DNA of 6,734 nt, taken from positions 1-6,734 of the forward strand of contig DTWI01000212.1 of NCBI GenBank assembly GCA_012963075.1, given 5' to 3'. The position numbers and the translations under genes were made by a program. Below, in pieces: positions 1-6,459 of the stretch. The DNA comes from Fidelibacterota bacterium (GTDB taxonomy: Bacteria; Marinisomatota; Marinisomatia; Marinisomatales; Marinisomataceae). How positions within the stretch are numbered: position 1 is the first letter of the stretch; each line of letters starts with the position of its first letter. The notes beneath the pieces were generated by a model. That model ran no database searches and was not told where the DNA came from. It worked only from the letters and a program-made list of their open reading frames with translations.

Positions 1-699
1 ATCAGATTGATTCACAGCTACTGCTACATCTCCAAGCATTGTTTCTGGTCTGGTCGTTGCAATTTCAATAAATGAATCGGAGTTATCTATTTTGTATTTG
101 ATATACCATAATTTGCCATTGACTTCCTTAAAGATAACTTCTTCATCACTAAGTGCTGTTTGTGATTTTGGACACCAGTTTACTAATCTGTTCCCTTTGT
201 AAATCAATCCTTTATCAAATAATCGAACAAAAGATTCAAGAACAGCTTCAGAATACTTATCATCCATCGTAAAGCTGAGTTTATCCCAATCACAAGAACA
301 TCCTAATTTTTGTAATTGGTTAATAATAATGCCGCCATACTTTTTCTTCCATTCCCATGCATGTTCTAAAAATTCTTCTCGAGAAATATCTTTTTTATCA
401 ATTCCCTTTTCTTGAAGCATTTTTGCTACCTTTGATTCGGTAGCGATAGATGCATGATCAGTTCCAGGGACCCAACAAGCATTTTTGCCTTCCATTCTTG
501 CTTTTCGTATTAAGATATCTTGAATCGTGTTATTTAAGACATGACCCATCGTCAATTTACCAGTCACATTTGGTGGAGGAATGACAATGGTATAGTGATT
601 ATCAGAAGGTTGGCTAGAAAAATAATCTTTTTCTAACCAATACTTATACCATCTATCTTCTAACTCAGAAGAAGAATACTTTTTATCTAATAATTTCAT
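1..699 (-). CDS. valS: Valyl-tRNA synthetase, N-terminal 233 residues (cut by window edge)
   Basis: Class I aminoacyl-tRNA synthetase that charges tRNA-Val in the cytoplasm. I translated it by hand from the ATG at 699-697; the frame stays open to base 1, giving 233 codons of a family usually near 870-950 residues. Visible motifs: RWYKYW at 17-22; the nucleotide-binding block [17 protein letters not shown] at 41-57, which is the HIGH region; the valine-pocket segment [12 protein letters not shown] at 76-87; and [15 protein letters not shown] at 174-188, leading into the editing (CP1) domain, whose TTRPET signature is at 215-220. The first His of HIGH is Thr (TMGH). The start codon overlaps the glmM stop as ATGA, so the two genes are probably translationally coupled; no Shine-Dalgarno sequence precedes it. 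The KMSKS loop, anticodon-binding domain and C-terminal coiled coil lie outside the window. [13 protein letters not shown] and TTRPET make ValRS much more likely than IleRS or LeuRS. Confidence 0.97.
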   Translation of the reverse strand, partial: MKLLDKKYSSSELEDRWYKYWLEKDYFSSQPSDNHYTIVIPPPNVTGKLTMGHVLNNTIQDILIRKARMEGKNACWVPGTDHASIATESKVAKMLQEKGIDKKDISREEFLEHAWEWKKKYGGIIINQLQKLGCSCDWDKLSFTMDDKYSEAVLESFVRLFDKGLIYKGNRLVNWCPKSQTALSDEEVIFKEVNGKLWYIKYKIDNSDSFIEIATTRPETMLGDVAVAVNQSD

Positions 700-2105
700 T
701 TCAAATAATCTTTTAATGTTTGAATTAAATCATTTACTTCACTTTCTGTTTTTGCTTCAGAAAAGATTCTAATTATTGGTTCAGTATTTGATTTTCTGAT
801 ATGAATCCACTTTTTAGACCAACTAAATTTAATCCCATCATCTCTATTAATTTCGTCACAATCAAATAGAGTAGCAAGATTATCAAAATCAAAATCTTTT
901 GTATCGTTCAATGTGATTTTATCTTTAACAAATACATATTCAGGAATCTCAGCAATAATTTCATTGATGGATTTTTCAACACTTGATAAAAGATTCAATA
1001 CCATCGCTGCAGCAACCAAAGAATCTCTTCCAAGATGTACTTCTTTTAAAATCACTCCTCCATTTCCCTCCCCTCCAATCCAAATATTTGATTCTTTCAT
1101 GTTTTCAACAACATGGGCTTCACCAATTTTAGTTCTGTTTGAACTGATTGAATAAATAGCTAAAAAATCATCTATCATTTGTGAGGTAGATAAATTTGTT
1201 ACAGCTCCACGTTTAAACGGAAAATTGAATGCTCGCTGTCTTTCTCCTAATTCACCATAACTTATTGAACCTTTTTTGTCATCATAAAATGTGAGGAATC
1301 GATAAAAATTCATAACTGAAAGAACCAAAGTATACTCCTCACCAATGGCCCTGCCTTTGTTAGAAACTATCGATAATCTATCCCCATCTGGATCAGTAGC
1401 AAATCCAATATCTGCTCCAACCTCTAGCACCTTTTTTTCTAAGTCTTGCAAGTTTTCAGCAAGTGGTTCAGCAACGCGATTGAAATTCCCATCACCATCA
1501 CAATTAATTGTAATCACATCGCACCTTAAATCACTACATAATTGCGGCAAGATAGTAGAACCTCCTCCATTAACGGCATCTATCACTACTTTAAATTTTT
1601 TAGAACGAATAGTGTCAGGTTCAATACATTTAGCAGATAATACTTTAGTAATATGTTCTTCATTTGCAGAATTATACACTGATACTTTACCAGTAACTTC
1701 TGCTTCATTTAATGTATCTTGATTATCTACAGATACAAATAACGTATTACACTGATCTGGTGATAAAAATGTCCCATCTTTTTGTAAGAATTTTAATCCA
1801 TTATACTCTGATGGATTATGGCTTGCTGTAATAACGATACCCCCATCATATTGTTCTTTTTCTGTCATTAATTGCATTGTGGGAGTAGTAGCTAAATCAC
1901 AATTATCAACATTGACTCCATATTTGATTAAAGAATCAATCACCCATTGGGATATTTCTCTTCCAGATTGTCTTCCATCTCTACCTATAACACAATGTGT
2001 AATCTTTTGAGTTAATATAAATGAGGCAATATATTGATCAATTATTCCAGAATTAAAGTCATCTTCAACGATTCCTCTAAGACCAGATGCACTTCTTATA
2101 AGCAT
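696..2105 (-). CDS. glmM: Phosphoglucosamine mutase-type alpha-D-phosphohexomutase
   Basis: Interconverts glucosamine-6-phosphate and glucosamine-1-phosphate for UDP-GlcNAc and cell-wall synthesis. The closely related phosphomannomutase/phosphoglucomutase activity cannot be excluded from sequence. 469 residues, about 20 more than usual. Domains in order: N-terminal SGLRGIV at 7-13 and GRDGR at 41-45; phosphoserine loop TASHNP at 93-98 with catalytic Ser95; magnesium loop DPDGDR at 238-243; sugar-specificity loop GGEGNGG at 344-350; phosphate-binding [11 protein letters not shown] at 437-447. GGEGNGG and [13 protein letters not shown] are the form I associate with FCB-group and archaeal proteins, not the GGEQSGH of E. 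coli GlmM. Between GEEYTL (255-260) and NLSTS (304-308) there are about 20 extra residues. All catalytic loops are intact, so it should be active. The ATG at 2105 directly precedes the conserved N-terminal strand, with no Shine-Dalgarno sequence. It follows rpsU by 49 bases and its TGA overlaps the valS ATG. Confidence 0.87.
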   Translation of the reverse strand: MLIRSASGLRGIVEDDFNSGIIDQYIASFILTQKITHCVIGRDGRQSGREISQWVIDSLIKYGVNVDNCDLATTPTMQLMTEKEQYDGGIVITASHNPSEYNGLKFLQKDGTFLSPDQCNTLFVSVDNQDTLNEAEVTGKVSVYNSANEEHITKVLSAKCIEPDTIRSKKFKVVIDAVNGGGSTILPQLCSDLRCDVITINCDGDGNFNRVAEPLAENLQDLEKKVLEVGADIGFATDPDGDRLSIVSNKGRAIGEEYTLVLSVMNFYRFLTFYDDKKGSISYGELGERQRAFNFPFKRGAVTNLSTSQMIDDFLAIYSISSNRTKIGEAHVVENMKESNIWIGGEGNGGVILKEVHLGRDSLVAAAMVLNLLSSVEKSINEIIAEIPEYVFVKDKITLNDTKDFDFDNLATLFDCDEINRDDGIKFSWSKKWIHIRKSNTEPIIRIFSEAKTESEVNDLIQTLKDYLK

Positions 2106-2154
2106 AATAGAAGATTAGAACATTTTTTGGAAAGTATAAAGGAGTGTTATGATA
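2106..2154 (-). other. 49-base gap between rpsU and glmM
   Basis: The longest intergenic gap in the window. It is AT-rich and holds no GC-rich hairpin followed by a T-run, so I see no intrinsic terminator and expect transcription to continue from rpsU into glmM. No purine-rich Shine-Dalgarno sequence lies before the glmM ATG; the coding strand there reads pyrimidine-rich (CTTCTATT). I see no convincing promoter pair. Confidence 0.5.
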
Positions 2155-2349
2155 TTAATTATTGAATTTTGCTAGTCTAATAGCTCTACGAATAGTTTGT
2201 TTTTTTGCAATTCTTTTTGTGACGCTTGGTTTTTCGTAAAAAGCTTTTCTTTTTACGTCTTTAAGAACCCCAGAACGTTCCCATTTCTTCTTGAAACGTC
2301 TTAGAGCTTTCTCAAGTGATTCGTTATCTCTTACATTTATCTCAATCAT
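2155..2349 (-). CDS. rpsU: Small ribosomal subunit protein bS21
   Basis: 64-residue basic protein of the 30S platform, bound near the 3' end of 16S rRNA. Recognised by the bS21 pattern: an N-terminal strand MIEINVRDNE, then SLEKALRRFKKKWERSGVL at 11-29, FYEKPS at 37-42, and a lysine/arginine-rich C-terminal helix (KRIAKKQTIRRAIRLAK). E. coli bS21 is about 71 residues, so the tail here is slightly shorter. The frame stays open upstream to an ATG at 2415, but those 22 extra residues are hydrophobic and Cys/Trp-containing and overlap the rsmA 3' end. The ATG at 2349 gives the family N-terminus and is the right start. It lies 37 bases after rsmA and 49 before glmM, unlike the 3-4 base junctions elsewhere, so it may have its own control. 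No Shine-Dalgarno sequence is seen. Position 54 is Arg, not the Tyr I recall in Flavobacterium bS21. A perfect hairpin lies within the coding region (2235-2257). Confidence 0.95.
   Translation of the reverse strand: MIEINVRDNESLEKALRRFKKKWERSGVLKDVKRKAFYEKPSVTKRIAKKQTIRRAIRLAKFNN
2235..2257 (-). repeat. Perfect 9-bp inverted repeat (hairpin) inside rpsU
   Basis: On the plus strand the arms are CGTAAAAAG (2235-2243) and CTTTTTACG (2249-2257), separated by five bases. In the rpsU mRNA this would form a 9-bp stem with an AAAAG loop over codons 31-38 (residues DVKRKAFY). The complementarity is exact. Lys codons AAA and Phe/Tyr codons TTT/TAC explain part of it, so it may be incidental. A regulatory role is inference only. 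Confidence 0.5.
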
Positions 2350-2385
2350 AGTTTGGGAACTTAACGATAAAAATGAGCAATGCCA

Positions 2386-2415
2386 ATTATGATATAATAT
2401 TGTTAGAAATTTCAA
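2386..2415 (-). promoter_or_regulatory. Possible sigma-70-like promoter for rpsU within the end of rsmA
   Basis: On the coding strand, TTGAAA (2415-2410) and CATAAT (2391-2386) each match five of six bases of the TTGACA/TATAAT consensus, with an 18-base spacer. Initiation would fall near 2379, leaving a leader of roughly 30 bases before the rpsU ATG at 2349. Chance matches are frequent in DNA this AT-rich, and Bacteroidota primary promoters have a different consensus (TTTG / TAnnTTTG), which I do not see here. Tentative. Confidence 0.22.
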
Positions 2416-3148
2416 TAAAATCTTCGATGCTAAGTTGTTCTGGTCTCTTGGTAAAATCTATAGCACAATTCTTTACATCAATATCAAGAGATGATAGAGA
2501 ATTTCTTAACATTTTTCTTCTTTGATTAAATGCCATTCTTACAATTTGATCAAATAACTCTAGATTAATGTCATTATGATAAGAATTTTCCTTTTTAATA
2601 ATTTCAATGAAGGCAGATTGTACTTTTGGTTTTGGTAAAAAGACGTTTGGAGAAATCAAAAAACAAATTCTAATATCCAAATATAAATTGGTCATTACAG
2701 TAAGCCTGCTATAGTCTTTTGTACCAATTGTAGCAGTTAATCGTTGTGCGAGTTCTTTTTGAACCATAAGATAAGCTCGATTCCAACTAGTTAGATGCTT
2801 AATAAGCCAAAAAACAATAGGTGAAGTAATATTATAAGGAATATTGCCTACCACTACAGGATTTTTAATATCAAGAGTAGGTAGGTCAACTTTTAAAATA
2901 TCTTGATTGATAATCTCAGCTTGTGAAAGTTTGTCATGTTCTTTTAATATTGCGATTAAATCAGGATCGATTTCTACCATAGAAAACTTGTTACAAGTAT
3001 TGACTATTTTTTCACTTAATGCTCCTTGTCCTGGACCGATTTCCAAAACATTTTCACTAGAATTAATTTCTATTGTATTGATAATCTTATTTAAGAGATT
3101 ATTATCAACTAAGAAATTTTGACCCCACTTCTTTTTAGCAAATACCAT
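2387..3148 (-). CDS. rsmA: 16S rRNA (adenine1518-N6/adenine1519-N6)-dimethyltransferase
   Basis: KsgA/RsmA adds four methyl groups from S-adenosylmethionine to the two adjacent adenines in the helix 45 loop near the 3' end of 16S rRNA, a late 30S maturation step. 253 residues, slightly shorter than E. coli (273). Visible features: KKWGQNFL at 7-14, the family's N-terminal signature; SAM motif I VLEIGPGQGAL at 34-44; acidic motif II around E59/D61; D83 in NQDIL; catalytic NIPY at 102-105 followed by NITSPI; FLPKPKVQSAF at 170-180; and the C-terminal FNQRRKMLRNSL at 207-218. All catalytic elements are present. The ATG at 3148 lies 3 bases after the tatD stop and has no Shine-Dalgarno sequence. 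In Firmicutes, rnmV (RNase M5) usually lies between tatD and rsmA; here there is no room for it. The neighbouring rpsU product binds the same end of 16S rRNA. Confidence 0.97.
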   Translation of the reverse strand: MVFAKKKWGQNFLVDNNLLNKIINTIEINSSENVLEIGPGQGALSEKIVNTCNKFSMVEIDPDLIAILKEHDKLSQAEIINQDILKVDLPTLDIKNPVVVGNIPYNITSPIVFWLIKHLTSWNRAYLMVQKELAQRLTATIGTKDYSRLTVMTNLYLDIRICFLISPNVFLPKPKVQSAFIEIIKKENSYHNDINLELFDQIVRMAFNQRRKMLRNSLSSLDIDVKNCAIDFTKRPEQLSIEDFIEISNNIIS

Positions 3149-3151
3149 TGG

Positions 3152-3916
3152 TTAAGTGATATTAAAAAAGTTCATTGCATTGTTTGTGGTTTCTTGAGCA
3201 ATTTTTTCAAGTGGTATATCCAGAAAATCTGATAAATATAACGCAATATCACGAACACGTTTTGGCTCATTTGGTTGTCCTCTAAAAGATTGTGGACTTA
3301 AAAAAGGACAATCTGTCTCTAGAACAAAATCTTTTAAATCAAGATCTTGAATTGCAGAACGATTAATAGAATTTTTAAAAGTAACATTTCCAGAAAAAGA
3401 TAACAATATATTTAAATCAATTAGTTGTCGTGCAAAATTAATATCGCTTGAAAAACAATGTGATAATGCTTTTTTAAATGAGTGTTGTTTTAAGATATCT
3501 AATATTTCATCATCTGCATCACGATTATGAAAAATAATGGGTAGCGAAATTGATTCTGCTAGTTCTATTTGTTCTATCATTACTCTTTTCTGCACATCTG
3601 CTGGAGATAGATTTCTATAGTGATCGATACCAATTTCTCCAACTGCAACTACTTTCTTACTACTTAATGCAAGCTCTTCAAGATGTTTCAAATAATTTTG
3701 TTCTACGCTCTTTGAATCATGCGGATGAACACCAACAGCTGCATAAACACAATCATATTTATTGGCAATATCAACTGACTTTTTAGAGGTACTAACATCT
3801 GTACCAATACAAATAATTTTATTGACTTCATTTTTTTGTGCATCATCTAAAACATCATCTAATCTATCATACATTGAATCATAATACAGATGTGCATGTG
3901 TATCTATTAGTGTCAT
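3152..3916 (-). CDS. tatD: TatD-family metal-dependent hydrolase / deoxyribonuclease
   Basis: Amidohydrolase-superfamily TIM-barrel enzyme of the TatD/YcfH/YabD family. Members studied are metal-dependent 3'-5' DNA exonucleases; the physiological substrate is often unclear. 254 residues, about family length. Metal ligands and signatures in order: DTHAHL at 5-10 (H7, H9); GVHPHD at 62-67; AVGEIGIDHY at 91-100 (E94); IIFHNRDADDEIL at 127-139 (H130); LSHCFSSD at 151-158 (H153); LETDCPFLSP at 199-208 (D202); and RGQPNEP at 212-218, which is typical of the bacterial subfamily. The usual HCFSG is HCFSS here, a mild change. The ATG overlaps the metG TGA by four bases (ATGA), so translational coupling is likely; there is no Shine-Dalgarno sequence. 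tatD beside metG, holB or rsmA is a common arrangement in many phyla, which supports the assignment. The family is certain; YcfH- versus TatD-type is not resolved. Confidence 0.95.
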   Translation of the reverse strand: MTLIDTHAHLYYDSMYDRLDDVLDDAQKNEVNKIICIGTDVSTSKKSVDIANKYDCVYAAVGVHPHDSKSVEQNYLKHLEELALSSKKVVAVGEIGIDHYRNLSPADVQKRVMIEQIELAESISLPIIFHNRDADDEILDILKQHSFKKALSHCFSSDINFARQLIDLNILLSFSGNVTFKNSINRSAIQDLDLKDFVLETDCPFLSPQSFRGQPNEPKRVRDIALYLSDFLDIPLEKIAQETTNNAMNFFNIT

Positions 3917-5391
3917 TCGATGATTCTTGGGAAAATAGGATTGGATTCAGGAATTTTCTCTCCTGGCTTAAGATTCCCCCAATCTAACGAGGAAGAAGTA
4001 GATCCTAGTGCATTGAGTATTTCTTTACATTTCTTTGGCATTATAGGAGAAAGCATTACTGTAGCAATTCTTAGAGATTCAGCTGCATTATATAAAACAT
4101 TTCCTGCTAATTTTTTATCTTTTTTAACAAGTTTCCAAGGTTGATTTTTTTCCATATAACGGTTAATTGATCGAATAAAATCCATAATATTTTGAATAAG
4201 ACGATCCATTTGAAAATTATCAAGCTTATCTTTGATATTAATATTGTTAATCTCATTTGATAAATCATTTTTACTATCGTTAGAAAATGGAATAGTGCTA
4301 TCAAAATTTCTATTAATCAATGTAGAAATACGACTTACTAAATTCCCTAAATCATTTGCTAAATCGCTATTATATCTCTTAATAAATGATTCCATTGAGA
4401 ATGTTGCATCTGAACCCAATACCATTTCACTCATCAAATAATATCGAACTGCATCAACACCAAATTCGTCCACCAACGTCAAGGGACTTACAACATTTCC
4501 TAATGATTTGCTCATTTTTTTCTCATTGGTGAGCCACCATCCATGTGCAAAAATTGTTTTTGGTAATGGAATGTTCAACGACATTAACATTGTAGACCAA
4601 TAAACAGAATGTGTAATTAAGATATCTTTTCCAATTAAATGAACATCAGCAGGCCAAAATTGTTTAAAGTGGTTATCATCCTCAGAATATTTAGGTACAG
4701 AGATATAGTTAATCAATGCATCAAACCAAACATAGGTTACATAATCTTTATCAAATGGTATTTCTATACCCCACTCTAATCTACTTTTTGGTCTTGAAAT
4801 GCATAAATCAGACAAATCTTGTTTTAAAAACCCTAATACTTCATTCTTTCTTGTAGTAGGCTGTATGAAATTTTTGTTTTTCTCAATTTTTTCAATTAAA
4901 GCATCTTGATATTTGCTCATTTTAAAAAAATAATTTCGTTCTTTAATTTTCTTAGCTTCTCTAAATAAACCGCTATCTAATTCTTTATCTGTAATAAACC
5001 TTTCTTCAGCAACTGAATACCAACCTTCGTATTCATCTTGATAGATATCTCCATTTTTATGAACTTCATTCAGTATATTTTGAACAATTTTAACATGTCG
5101 ATCTTCCGTAGTACGAATAAAATCAGAATATTGAATATTTAGCTTGTCCCATAGCTCTAAAAAGGCTGGTGCCATCTTATCACAATGATCTTTTGCACTC
5201 ATACCATTTTTTTCTGCAGCTTGTTGAACCTTTAAACCATGTTCATCTAACCCGGTTAAAAAAAAGCTTTCTTGTTCAACTAATCTTCGAAATCTTGCCA
5301 AAGTATCTGCTAAAATGGTTGTATAAGCATGCCCTATATGAGGTTTATCATTTACATAATAAATTGGAGTTGTTATGTAATAATTTTTCAT
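3913..5391 (-). CDS. metG: Methionyl-tRNA synthetase, short form without zinc-finger cysteines
   Basis: Class I synthetase that charges both initiator and elongator tRNA-Met. 492 residues. Features in order: N-terminal ITTPIYYVNDKPHIGHAYT at 6-24 with HIGH at 18-21; DEHGLKVQQAAE at 49-60; YEGWYSVAEERF at 121-132, the connective-peptide region; WGIEIPFD at 207-214; YVWFDALINY at 220-229; AHGWWL at 282-287; and KMSKS at 292-296 followed by LGNVVSPLTL. The anticodon-binding helical domain follows, including NQPWKL at 416-421. The cysteines that hold zinc in E. coli-type enzymes are absent, as in other one-knuckle-free forms. The C-terminal tRNA-binding (EMAP/Trbp111-like) domain is also absent: the protein ends soon after the anticodon domain. 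The common GTDEHG is GLDEHG here. The ATG at 5391 lies 3 bases after the holB stop, and the TGA overlaps tatD. Confidence 0.97.
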   Translation of the reverse strand: MKNYYITTPIYYVNDKPHIGHAYTTILADTLARFRRLVEQESFFLTGLDEHGLKVQQAAEKNGMSAKDHCDKMAPAFLELWDKLNIQYSDFIRTTEDRHVKIVQNILNEVHKNGDIYQDEYEGWYSVAEERFITDKELDSGLFREAKKIKERNYFFKMSKYQDALIEKIEKNKNFIQPTTRKNEVLGFLKQDLSDLCISRPKSRLEWGIEIPFDKDYVTYVWFDALINYISVPKYSEDDNHFKQFWPADVHLIGKDILITHSVYWSTMLMSLNIPLPKTIFAHGWWLTNEKKMSKSLGNVVSPLTLVDEFGVDAVRYYLMSEMVLGSDATFSMESFIKRYNSDLANDLGNLVSRISTLINRNFDSTIPFSNDSKNDLSNEINNINIKDKLDNFQMDRLIQNIMDFIRSINRYMEKNQPWKLVKKDKKLAGNVLYNAAESLRIATVMLSPIMPKKCKEILNALGSTSSSLDWGNLKPGEKIPESNPIFPRIIE

Positions 5392-5394
5392 GAT

Positions 5395-6459
5395 TTAATT
5401 TAAATAGTTATGACTATTTATAACCATATTCATTAAAGATAATTTTGGCGAAGTATTTGACGCAATATTACCTAAAAAATATTCTATTTCTTTCGCAAGT
5501 ATTATCAAATCACAATTATTATGATTATTCATAAAATCTTTACTAGCATTAGAAAAATCATTCCATTCGAATTTGGGTTCAATAGATTTTTTAATCTGAT
5601 CTGTATGTTCAAGCCATTTTTTAATCAGATGAAAGTTAAAGTAAAGTTTTTGTCGATTTGTATTGAAATCTAGTAACATTTCTTCACAAAACATTACAAC
5701 AGCTTCTGAATTGTCATATTCAATACATTTGACATACTTTTCAATCATATCTATGACTGAATTTTTTGAGTAATTATTGAAAATATCAATGAGGCCTAAA
5801 TCATTATCAGATAAAAATGATAATATTTCAAATTCAAAATCACCTGTTCTCTTTAAATAATTTTTTAGGTTCGTATTACTAATTTTTGGAACATTGATGA
5901 ATTGACAACGAGATTGGATAGTCGAAGGTAAATTTTTGATAAAATCTGTTACCAATATAAAAGAAGTATTTTGAGGAGGTTCTTCTAATATTTTTAATAA
6001 AGCATTCGCCGATTCAGCTGAACCTTGTGATAAGTAGTGCGCATCAAAAATAATAATAACTTTTTTACTGTCACTTTTAAAAAAAAGATTTTGTTTTAAG
6101 TTTTTTAAAACAATCAACGGAATATTTTGGATATTAGACAATTTAATTTTTTTGAGTGGAAACAATAATTTTTCTCTCCAATAATGATTCCATTCTTGAT
6201 ATTCTTTTTGATCAATTTTACTACTTTTAAAAAGATTGAGATAAAAATCACTACTGCCAGGAATAACCAAGAAAATATTTGGGTTATTAATAAATTCGTC
6301 AGAATCAAAACCTGTAAGTAAGCTACAAAACTGTAAAGCAAGTGCTTCTTTTCCTGACCCTTTGGGACCATATAAGAGATAAGCATTACTTATTTTGTTG
6401 CTGTTAACAATAGTTTGAATTTTATCAGAAATTATAGGCTGTAAATTATCTATATCCAT
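5395..6459 (-). CDS. holB: DNA polymerase III delta prime subunit (clamp loader)
   Basis: Subunit of the clamp-loader complex that loads the beta clamp at the replication fork. 354 residues. Visible: N-terminal SNAYLLYGPKGSGKEALA, with a P-loop at 31-38 (G31, K37); NPNIFLVIP at 59-67, matching the HPD.h..P segment of the family; a Walker B-like strand KKVIIIFDAHYLS at 132-144; ANALLKILEEPP at 151-162; and QSRCQFINV at 182-190, carrying the conserved SRC arginine finger. The zinc-module cysteines of E. coli gamma and delta prime are absent: only C45 lies in that part. About 65 residues with several Trp (W90, W94) separate NPNIFLV from Walker B, a long insert I associate with FCB-group proteins. 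The C-terminal third is divergent and matches only the collar-domain position. The start is well fixed, since an in-frame TAA lies two codons upstream of the ATG. It begins inside the upstream gene with a 14-base overlap. Confidence 0.9.
   Translation of the reverse strand: MDIDNLQPIISDKIQTIVNSNKISNAYLLYGPKGSGKEALALQFCSLLTGFDSDEFINNPNIFLVIPGSSDFYLNLFKSSKIDQKEYQEWNHYWREKLLFPLKKIKLSNIQNIPLIVLKNLKQNLFFKSDSKKVIIIFDAHYLSQGSAESANALLKILEEPPQNTSFILVTDFIKNLPSTIQSRCQFINVPKISNTNLKNYLKRTGDFEFEILSFLSDNDLGLIDIFNNYSKNSVIDMIEKYVKCIEYDNSEAVVMFCEEMLLDFNTNRQKLYFNFHLIKKWLEHTDQIKKSIEPKFEWNDFSNASKDFMNNHNNCDLIILAKEIEYFLGNIASNTSPKLSLMNMVINSHNYLN
5401..5420 (-). repeat. 7-bp AU-only inverted repeat just before metG
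   Basis: TAAATAG (5401-5407) and CTATTTA (5414-5420) are exact reverse complements around a six-base loop, ending a few bases before the holB stop and about 10 bases upstream of the metG ATG. The stem has a single G-C pair, so it would be weak in RNA. There is no T-run after it, so it is not an intrinsic terminator. It could be a chance product of AT-rich sequence. Confidence 0.3.

Noticed and set aside
1210..1275. tRNA-like or Rickettsia RPE-like element inside glmM
   Set aside because: No cloverleaf arms can be built by eye, and the encoded peptide does not resemble the RPE peptides I recall. Only the length excess and the palindrome remain, reported as a finding.
913..1722. Plus-strand open frames at 913-1155 and 1345-1722
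   Set aside because: Antisense to glmM, whose motifs are intact on the minus strand. The translations are low-complexity Ser/Pro/Leu-rich and match no family.
2106..2154. Intrinsic terminator after rpsU
   Set aside because: There is no GC-rich stem in the gap; the only A-run on the coding strand (CCAAAAAATG) is not a T-tract after a hairpin.
2138..2177. Plus-strand AAAGGAG followed at good spacing by ATG (2149) in the rpsU-glmM gap
   Set aside because: It opens only an eight-codon frame (MILIIEFC, then TAG) antisense to the operon, and no other gene here uses an SD sequence. Coincidence is likely.
2155..2415. Longer 86-residue version of the rpsU frame starting at 2415
   Set aside because: The 22 added residues do not fit bS21 and overlap the rsmA 3' end. 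The ATG at 2349 gives the family N-terminus MIEINVRDNE.
3550..5393. Plus-strand open frames opposite tatD and metG, and minus-strand out-of-frame ones (4107-4304, 6114-6386)
   Set aside because: Shadows of clearly identified genes; in this AT-rich DNA they have Leu/Ile/Phe-rich translations with no recognisable domain.
6079..6086. Eight-base A/T homopolymer in holB (and another in metG at 5258-5265) as possible slippage or frameshift sites
   Set aside because: Both frames continue normally through conserved sequence. Such runs are expected in AT-rich genes, and delta prime is not known to use programmed slippage as dnaX does.
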